From contig JAESQI010000292.1 of NCBI GenBank assembly GCA_016765255.1, positions 1 to 9,585 of the forward strand: DNA of 9,585 nt, in the 5' to 3' direction. Numbering within the stretch: position 1 is the stretch's first letter; the number at the start of each line of letters is the position of its first letter. The DNA is from Robiginitomaculum sp. (GTDB taxonomy: Bacteria; Pseudomonadota; Alphaproteobacteria; Caulobacterales; Maricaulaceae). This document shows, piece by piece, positions 5,000-9,585 of this stretch. A model generated the notes under the pieces. It had not been told where the DNA came from. It did not search any database and worked only from the letters and a program-made list of their open reading frames with translations. Both the position numbers and the translations under genes were made by a program.

Positions 5000-6022
5000 A
5001 TGAGTATTAACGCTGCTATATTTGGCTGTTCGGGCCCAGAATTAACCAGAGGTGAGGCGGCTTTTTTTCGCGATTGTAAACCGTGGGGGTTTATTTTATT
5101 TGCCCGCAATATAGAGACTCCTGATCAGGTACGAAAACTTTGCACTGATTTGAGAACGAGTGTAGGGCGTGACGCGCTTGTTTTTATTGATCAAGAAGGT
5201 GGACGGGTCAGAAGGTTAAAGCCTCCCCATTGGCGAAAATCTCCATTTGCTGGAATATTTGGGGATTTGTACGGACTTAATAGACGGGCGGCTCGGCGGG
5301 CAACCTGGCTTAATTTTCGTCTGATTGCCGATGAGTTACGGGCTATCGGCATTACGGCGAATTGCGCGCCAGTGCTCGATATGCCTGTTTGGGGCGCAGA
5401 CCCGATTATTTCTGACCGGGCCTTTTCGCCCAAGCCAAACATCATGATTGATATTGCCCACGCCTGTATGGCTGGCCTGAGCGCGGGCGGCATTGTGCCC
5501 GTGATTAAGCACCTTCCGGGGCATGGCCGCGCAAAAGTCGACAGTCATAAAGCTTTGCCAATTATTAAAGAAAGCCTAGCGGAATTGTCTCAAACTGATT
5601 TTGTACCTTTTCGTGCTTTTGCGGACGCGCCCATGGCGATGACGGCTCATGTGGTATTGGAATGTATTGACACCGACGCGCCCATTACGGTTTCAAAAAA
5701 GGGCATGGACGAAATCATTCGGGGTGAACTTGGGTTTGATGGTTTGGTTATGAGCGATGATTTGGATATGAAAGCACTTAAAGGTGGGCTGACCCAGTTA
5801 ACCGAGCAGACATTGCGGGCAGGGTGTGATATTGTATTGCAATGTAGTGGTAATTTACCCGCCATGGTCAAAGTGGCCAACGGCATAAAATCCTTAGCAG
5901 GGAAGAGCTTAAAACGGGCCCAAATTGCTGACATTATGAGTATCCCTTGTGATGATTTTGACGCGGTGTGCGCTTTTGTGGAATATGAGAACTTAATGGC
6001 GCTACTGGATAAACCCTCATGA
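5000..6022 (+). CDS. nagZ: Beta-N-acetylhexosaminidase NagZ (GH3)
   Basis: Cytoplasmic peptidoglycan-recycling enzyme that removes the N-acetylglucosamine from GlcNAc-1,6-anhydroMurNAc(-peptides). The product influences AmpR/AmpC signalling in species having that circuit. In the 340-residue protein FIDQEGGRVRRL (62-73), CAPVLDMPV (122-130), the bacterial NagZ signature KHLPGHGRAKVDSHKALP (170-187) with acid/base H183, and GFDGLVMSDDLDMKAL (245-260) with nucleophile D253 are all visible, so the active site looks intact. Length is normal for the one-domain Gram-negative type. No signal peptide is present, matching a cytosolic role. The ATG at 5000 has only a weak upstream purine stretch, so the gene may rely on coupling with the SPOR gene 22 bases upstream. 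Its stop overlaps the scpA start (ATGA). Confidence 0.93.
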   Translation: MSINAAIFGCSGPELTRGEAAFFRDCKPWGFILFARNIETPDQVRKLCTDLRTSVGRDALVFIDQEGGRVRRLKPPHWRKSPFAGIFGDLYGLNRRAARRATWLNFRLIADELRAIGITANCAPVLDMPVWGADPIISDRAFSPKPNIMIDIAHACMAGLSAGGIVPVIKHLPGHGRAKVDSHKALPIIKESLAELSQTDFVPFRAFADAPMAMTAHVVLECIDTDAPITVSKKGMDEIIRGELGFDGLVMSDDLDMKALKGGLTQLTEQTLRAGCDIVLQCSGNLPAMVKVANGIKSLAGKSLKRAQIADIMSIPCDDFDAVCAFVEYENLMALLDKPS

Positions 6023-6879
6023 GTATGGCTGGCGTAGATTTCCAAGACGAGCTTGCTTTCGAGGCTGCGGACGACGCGGCAGAGGAAGGGCAATCTCTGA
6101 TTTTGGATATTGATGGGTATGAAGGCCCGCTGCATTTACTGCTCGAACTTGCCCGTATGCAAAAAGTGGATTTGGCGCGCCTGTCAATATTGGAACTGGC
6201 AGAACAATATCTCGACTTTATCAAGACCGCGCAGAATTTACGCATTGAATTGGCGGCTGATTATTTGGTCATGGCGTCGTGGCTAGCCTATTTGAAATCA
6301 CGGTTGATATTGCCGACGACTGAGGGCGAAGAACAACTGCCAGAGGCCGAAGAACTCGCCGCGCATTTGGCATTTCGGTTGCAAAGACTGGAAGCCATGC
6401 GCCGTGCCTCAGAGGCTTTTTTTAAATTAAAACAAGTCGGGCAGAGTGTGTTTGTGAGGGGCGCGCCCGAAGGTTTGCGGTCGCGTACAACTCCGCTTTA
6501 TCAAGCAGAGCTTTTTGATATGATCAAAGCCTACGGCGAAATTCGCTCCCAAGCCGTTATGCGTCACCATAAAATTGTTAAACCCCTAGTATTGGCACTT
6601 GATGAGGCACGGCAAAGATTGGCCAGAGCCATGGGGCTTGGCTCCAAGCATACCTTGAAAACCGAATGGGTGGCTTGGGAAGATTTGCTGCCTAATCCAG
6701 AAGATTTCAAAATTCCTTTGCCCAAAGCCTCTATTGCGGCCTCTTCCCTGTTAGCAGGACTTGAACTGGCCAAAGAAGGCAAGTTAGAATTGCGGCAAAG
6801 CAAGGCTTATGCGCCCATATTCATACGCGGCAAACACCCAGAAGATACGGACAATACAAAAGACGAGGACAATATATGA
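6019..6879 (+). CDS. scpA: Segregation and condensation protein A (kleisin)
   Basis: Kleisin subunit that bridges the SMC ATPase heads and binds ScpB, acting in chromosome organisation and segregation. The 286-residue protein has an acidic N-terminal extension (1-28), then the ScpA signature GYEGPLHLLLELARMQKVD (33-51) and LAEQYLDFIK (60-69), the SMC-neck-binding helical domain with ADYLVMASWLAYLKSRLILP (79-98), a middle region for ScpB, and a short C-terminal winged-helix-like part (about 205-272). The final residues (HPEDTDNTKDEDNI) are polar. ATG at 6019 overlaps the nagZ stop; a second ATG at 6025 is possible and would remove two residues. The gene overlaps scpB by four bases (ATGA), as expected for subunits made in fixed ratio. 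ScpA is confident from motifs and from the partner next door. Confidence 0.93.
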   Translation: MSMAGVDFQDELAFEAADDAAEEGQSLILDIDGYEGPLHLLLELARMQKVDLARLSILELAEQYLDFIKTAQNLRIELAADYLVMASWLAYLKSRLILPTTEGEEQLPEAEELAAHLAFRLQRLEAMRRASEAFFKLKQVGQSVFVRGAPEGLRSRTTPLYQAELFDMIKAYGEIRSQAVMRHHKIVKPLVLALDEARQRLARAMGLGSKHTLKTEWVAWEDLLPNPEDFKIPLPKASIAASSLLAGLELAKEGKLELRQSKAYAPIFIRGKHPEDTDNTKDEDNI

Positions 6880-7652
6880 GTGACCAAGATAATTCAGTGT
6901 CCCGTGTGGAAAAAGCCGCCTCTGGCATCGAAGAAGACGTCATCAGTTTAAATGAGCGTTTGCAAAAGCAGATGGACGGGAAAGGGGACGGCAAGCCTGT
7001 CGCCCATGAACTACGCTTGCTGGAGGCTTTGCTCTTTGCCGCTGTCGAGCCGATTGACGTGGAAACCTTAAGAGAGCGTTTGCCAGAGGACTGCGATGTC
7101 GGAGTTTTGTTGGCGCAATTGGCCCGTGAATATGCGGGGCGCGGCGTAAATCTTGTGCGCGTGGCGGGGCGGTGGCGGTTCCAAACCGCGCCTGATCTTG
7201 AATCTCATTTGATCGACATAAAAGAAACGCCGCGCAAGCTTTCTAAAGCAGCCCTCGAAACATTGGCCATTATTGCCTATCACCAACCCGTGACCCGCCC
7301 CGAAATAGAAGATATACGCGGCGTGTCGGTGTCTGGCGGCACAATAGATGTGTTGATGGAACTGTCTTGGGTACGTTTGCGCGGACGACGCCGCACACCT
7401 GGGCGGCCTGTGACCTACGGCACGACGGAAGATTTTTTGGCCCATTTTAATATGGAAGAAATATCAGACTTGCCTGGACGAGAAGACCTCAAAGCGGCAG
7501 GTCTGCTCGATAGTCGCCTGCCCAAAGATTTCGATATGCCCACCCCCATGATGTCCCTCGATATTGACGAAGACCCGATAGAGGATGATGATGATACGGA
7601 ATTCGTCATGGATTTTATGGAAGATGATGATAAACCATCCCTTGATGATTAA
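6876..7652 (+). CDS. scpB: Segregation and condensation protein B
   Basis: ScpB dimers bind the kleisin ScpA in the SMC condensin complex. The 258-residue protein has a charged N-terminal extension (1-44), a first winged helix beginning HELRLLEALLFAAVEPI (44-60), and a second winged helix with LSKAALETLAIIAYHQPVTRPEIEDIRGV (122-150), GGTIDVLMELSWVRLRGRRRTPGRPVTYGTT (154-184) and FLAHFNM (187-193). These are hallmark ScpB segments. A very acidic tail (about 222-258, with runs of D and E) follows; low-complexity acidic tails are common in alphaproteobacterial ScpB. GAGGA a few bases before the ATG is a good ribosome binding site inside scpA. A 52-base gap separates it from tatA. Confidence 0.93.
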   Translation: MSDQDNSVSRVEKAASGIEEDVISLNERLQKQMDGKGDGKPVAHELRLLEALLFAAVEPIDVETLRERLPEDCDVGVLLAQLAREYAGRGVNLVRVAGRWRFQTAPDLESHLIDIKETPRKLSKAALETLAIIAYHQPVTRPEIEDIRGVSVSGGTIDVLMELSWVRLRGRRRTPGRPVTYGTTEDFLAHFNMEEISDLPGREDLKAAGLLDSRLPKDFDMPTPMMSLDIDEDPIEDDDDTEFVMDFMEDDDKPSLDD

Positions 7653-7693
7653 GGCTTAACCGCGTAAAGAAGGCTCTAGGGCTTTGACCTATT

Positions 7694-7698
7694 AGGAG
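7694..7698 (+). promoter_or_regulatory. Strong ribosome binding site of tatA
   Basis: AGGAG six bases before ATG at 7705 is the best Shine-Dalgarno in the window. It fits the known need for TatA in excess over TatB and TatC, and it fixes the tatA start. No convincing separate promoter is visible in the 52-base gap after scpB. Confidence 0.7.
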
Positions 7699-7704
7699 AT
7701 TTTT

Positions 7705-7908
7705 ATGGCTATTGGACCAATCCAAATTTTAATCGTCGGTATATTATTTCTACTCCTATTTGGTGGAAAAGGGAAAATATCGTCTATTATGGGTGACGTT
7801 GCCAAAGGCATTACCAGTTTCAAAAAGGGTTTGAAAGATGACCCTGACGCTGGCAAAGATGCCAGCGACGACGCTATCGACGTGACCCCTCCTAAAGACA
7901 AAAAATAG
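7705..7908 (+). CDS. tatA: Twin-arginine translocase subunit TatA
   Basis: Small pore-forming subunit that assembles around TatBC-bound substrates to move folded proteins across the inner membrane. In 67 residues it shows a short N-terminal membrane helix (IQILIVGILFLLLFG, about 6-20) with a polar Q7 near its start, the F19-G20 hinge, the amphipathic helix KGKISSIMGDVAKGITSFKKG (22-42), and a polar tail ending in DKK. FKKG is diagnostic. The common K-x-P after the hinge (as in KLP/KIP) reads KIS here. The absence of a W-rich N-terminal stretch seen in many alphaproteobacterial TatA makes the protein compact. TatE is an alternative name for such paralogs, but the position before tatB and tatC supports TatA. 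Confidence 0.92.
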   Translation: MAIGPIQILIVGILFLLLFGGKGKISSIMGDVAKGITSFKKGLKDDPDAGKDASDDAIDVTPPKDKK

Positions 7909-7922
7909 AGTAGTACGCGGCT

Positions 7923-8255
7923 ATGATCCCGCAAATCGGTTTTGCAGAAATGTTGGTAATAGCGATCCTCGCCCTTGTGGTGGTAGGGCCAAAAGACTTA
8001 CCCGTTATGATGCGAAAAGCTGGGCAGTTTGTTGCGAGGCTCAAAAGTCTTGGGCAAGAATTTAAATCTGCATTTGACCAAATTGGCGAAGATGACGAAT
8101 TGGCTGACCTCCGCCGAGAAATTGACGAATTGAAAGCCATGGGGAAATTATCTAATTTATCCGACGAAGCTTTTGAAGAAGATATGCGCGCTCTAGATCA
8201 GGATTTAAAAGACGGTGTTGACGTGACGGCAAAAGAGGCTGGCGATGACAGCTAA
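7923..8255 (+). CDS. tatB: Twin-arginine translocase subunit TatB
   Basis: Partner of TatC in the receptor complex that recognises twin-arginine signal peptides. The 110-residue protein starts IPQIGFAEMLVIAILALVVVGPKDLP (2-27): a transmembrane helix with E9 in the position of the conserved TatB glutamate, the G-P hinge, and KDLP. An amphipathic helix VMMRKAGQFVARLKSLGQEFKSAF (28-51) and a charged, probably coiled-coil tail (about 56-82, ELADLRREIDELK) follow. The GPKDLP motif and longer tail separate it from TatA. It begins 14 bases after the tatA stop with only a weak purine stretch upstream. Its end overlaps tatC by 11 bases. Confidence 0.93.
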   Translation: MIPQIGFAEMLVIAILALVVVGPKDLPVMMRKAGQFVARLKSLGQEFKSAFDQIGEDDELADLRREIDELKAMGKLSNLSDEAFEEDMRALDQDLKDGVDVTAKEAGDDS

Positions 8256-9090
8256 GATTGAAACCGACACATCTGAAGCTGAGGACGCGGGCAAAGACGG
8301 GCTTGAGGATAGCCGTGCGCCTTTGCTGGATCATCTCAAAGAACTTCGTACCCGGATTATTTACGCGATACTTGCTCTCGCGATTGGGTTTTGTATTTGC
8401 CTGTTTTTTGTCCGCCCGATTTTTGATTTACTGGTTTTGCCCTTTGAACAGGCCGTAGCCAAGGTCAGTGTTGATTTGGTAGCCCAAGGAAAACCAGCTC
8501 TTGAAGGTGATTTGATCTATACACAAGTGTTGGAATTTTTCTTCGTTAAATTAAAATTGGCGCTGTTTGGTGGAGTGGTGCTGTCTTTCCCAGTCATTGC
8601 CTACCAAATTTATAGATTTGTAGCGCCCGGTCTTTATAAAAAAGAAAAAATGGCATTCTTGCCGTATCTGATTGTTTCGCCGCTCCTATTTTTGGTCGGA
8701 GCGAGTATGGTGTTTTTCTTTATCTTTCCATACGTGCTTGAATTTGGTTTGCGCCAGCAACAAGCTTTTAGTACGGGGGCGAGTGTGACGCTTTTGCCCA
8801 AGGTCAGTGAATACCTAGGCCTTGCCACAACCTTGTTTATTGCTTTTGGCCTTTCGTTCCAACTTCCTGTTGTCCTGAGTCTTTTGGGGCGGGTTGGGAT
8901 TGTCAGCTCAAGCGGCCTCAAAAAAGGGCGACGTTACGCCGTGGTTGGGATTGCGCTTTTTGCAGCTTTCGTGACACCACCCGACCCCATCACCCAACTT
9001 GCCTTGGGGCTCGCCATTTATATTCTCTATGAAATTTCGATCCTAAGTGTGCGGATGATCGAAAAGAAGCGGCCTAAAGAAGACGAATAA
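8245..9090 (+). CDS. tatC: Sec-independent protein translocase TatC
   Basis: Six-helix inner-membrane core that binds the twin-arginine motif of signal peptides. Visible family marks in the 281-residue protein are HLKELRTR (30-37) before helix 1, LEFFFVKLK (96-104), FVAPGLYKKEK (125-135), FGLSFQLPV (201-209), and VTPPDPITQ (243-251) before the last helices. Hydrophobic stretches match six membrane spans. The residue matching the functionally important glutamate of E. coli TatC (E170, in F-E-x-P) is Q206 here; I recall Q in other alphaproteobacterial TatC, so this may be normal for the class. The N-terminus has about 25 extra acidic residues before the conserved region. The ATG at 8245 has AGAGG upstream, supporting the start. 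Last gene of the plus-strand block; serS, often next in relatives, is absent here. Confidence 0.95.
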   Translation: MTAKIETDTSEAEDAGKDGLEDSRAPLLDHLKELRTRIIYAILALAIGFCICLFFVRPIFDLLVLPFEQAVAKVSVDLVAQGKPALEGDLIYTQVLEFFFVKLKLALFGGVVLSFPVIAYQIYRFVAPGLYKKEKMAFLPYLIVSPLLFLVGASMVFFFIFPYVLEFGLRQQQAFSTGASVTLLPKVSEYLGLATTLFIAFGLSFQLPVVLSLLGRVGIVSSSGLKKGRRYAVVGIALFAAFVTPPDPITQLALGLAIYILYEISILSVRMIEKKRPKEDE

Positions 9091-9239
9091 AGTTGTTATT
9101 TTAGGTACATCCCCTACCTATCATCCCAGACTTGATCTGGGATCCGATACAAGCTCCACTTTTTTGAGTGTGCAACCGGATTCCAGCCTGTGCTGGAATG
9201 ACAGAGTGTTGCGTGTGAGCAGGGATAGGATAGCCACGT
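9091..9239. other. Intergenic region between convergent tatC and lysA
   Basis: About 149 bases between two converging genes. It holds the palindromic repeat pair listed separately and a run of six T (9160-9165) between the two palindromes. I see no tRNA, no ORF of note and no classical hairpin-plus-U-tract terminator. Confidence 0.6.
9121..9201. repeat. Pair of inverted REP/MITE-like palindromic repeats
   Basis: Copy 1 (9121-9146, plus) has arms ATCCCAGA (9123-9130) and TCTGGGAT (9136-9143), a perfect 8-bp stem with a 5-base loop CTTGA. Copy 2 (9177-9201) has ATTCCAGC (9180-9187) and GCTGGAAT (9192-9199), a perfect 8-bp stem with a 4-base loop. Read on the minus strand, copy 2 matches the outer arms of copy 1 (TCATYCCAG and CTGGRATCCG, one difference each), so the copies are inverted relative to each other, 30 bases apart. 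This resembles the TCATTCCCGGACTTGATCCG-type intergenic palindromes that I recall as very common in alphaproteobacterial genomes. Placed between convergent genes it may act as a two-way transcription end or mRNA stabiliser. The hairpins are seen directly; the family link is from memory. Confidence 0.8.
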
Positions 9240-9585
9240 CTAGACCCAGTCAGGAATATGCTCCGTCTTTAGAATATCCTCAATACTTGGGCGCTCTCTG
9301 ATGACTTCAAACTTATCACCGCTGACCAAAACTTCGGGCACGAGGGGACGGGTATTGTATTGCCCGGATTGCACGGCCCCGTACGCCCCCGCCGAATGAA
9401 TGACCATAAGATCGCCTGCGCTCATTTCTGGTAAATCTCTTTGCGCGGCGAACGTATCTCCCGTTTCGCAAATAGGCCCCACGATATCATAGGTAAGTTT
9501 CGGGCCGCCATTATCTGTGAAACTGACAGGTTCAATATCGTGGTGGGATGCATAGAGTGCAGGACGAATAAGGTCATTCATGGCC
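9240..9585 (-). CDS. lysA: Diaminopimelate decarboxylase, C-terminal part (cut by window edge)
   Basis: PLP-dependent decarboxylation of meso-diaminopimelate to lysine, the last step of lysine synthesis. Only the last ~114 residues are in the window; the frame is open through the right edge, so the ATG at 9581 is internal (AMNDL...). Diagnostic C-terminal segments are MNDLIRPALYASHHDI, the GPICETGD motif with the Cys-Glu pair that completes the active site across the dimer, AGDLMVIHSAGAYGAVQSGQYNTRP, and PEVLVSGDKFEVIRER before the end. The stop is TAG at 9240-9242. This is the expected C-terminal beta-barrel of fold-type III PLP enzymes. Ornithine/arginine decarboxylase relatives share the fold, but MNDLIRPALY and CETGD favour LysA. 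Convergent with tatC. Confidence 0.9.
   Translation of the reverse strand, partial: AMNDLIRPALYASHHDIEPVSFTDNGGPKLTYDIVGPICETGDTFAAQRDLPEMSAGDLMVIHSAGAYGAVQSGQYNTRPLVPEVLVSGDKFEVIRERPSIEDILKTEHIPDWV

Noticed and set aside
5647..6245. Antisense frames over nagZ and scpA
   Set aside because: Their amino-acid composition is serine/lysine-rich and lacks domain signals, and the opposite strand carries intact catalytic motifs.
9123..9165. Classical intrinsic terminator after tatC using the first palindrome and the T-run
   Set aside because: The T-run (9160-9165) begins 17 bases after the stem ends, too far for a standard hairpin/U-tract terminator.

Overview
The window reads as chromosomal housekeeping DNA of an alphaproteobacterium. 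The basis is protein style and gene order: dgt, a SPOR-domain gene, nagZ, scpA, scpB and tatABC run in one direction, with an ErpA-type gene divergent from dgt. Base composition looks moderate to AT-leaning by eye, lower than in typical Caulobacter or rhizobia. That would suit a low-GC Caulobacterales/Hyphomonadaceae/Maricaulales-type lineage, but this placement is inference. I see no prophage, transposase, CRISPR array, rRNA or tRNA.

Layout. (1) Positions 1-660, minus strand: N-terminal 220 residues of a GT87/DUF2029 membrane glycosyltransferase cut by the window edge. (2) 661-737: divergent promoter region. (3) 738-1697, plus: DUF3137 membrane protein of unknown function, meeting the next gene tail to tail with overlapping stop codons. 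(4) 1694-2829, minus: erpA-type Fe-S carrier followed by exodeoxyribonuclease III, overlapping by one base. (5) 2830-2970: compact divergent intergenic region with candidate promoters on both strands and a 39-bp tandem duplication that forms the leader of dgt. (6) 2971-9090, plus: dgt, then the SPOR (FtsN-like) gene, nagZ, scpA, scpB, tatA, tatB and tatC, mostly overlapping or with very short gaps. (7) 9091-9239: a pair of inverted palindromic repeats between convergent genes. (8) 9240 to the right edge, minus: C-terminal part of diaminopimelate decarboxylase (lysA).

How the genes work together. The plus-strand block combines nucleotide-pool control (dGTPase), septal peptidoglycan binding (SPOR protein), peptidoglycan recycling (NagZ), chromosome condensation with SMC (ScpA/ScpB) and folded-protein export (TatABC). 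Export matters for division because in other bacteria some cell-wall amidases are Tat substrates. The minus-strand pair covers Fe-S cluster delivery and base-excision repair.

No large undescribed system is evident. The most unusual spot is the dgt leader: two 39-bp tandem copies, 33/39 identical, that differ mainly at bases affecting Shine-Dalgarno sequences, a start codon and a hairpin. They contain an 18-codon ORF that is in frame with dgt and ends on the codon just before its GTG start. Other points are the absence of argS between dgt and the SPOR gene, and the palindromic repeat pair after tatC.
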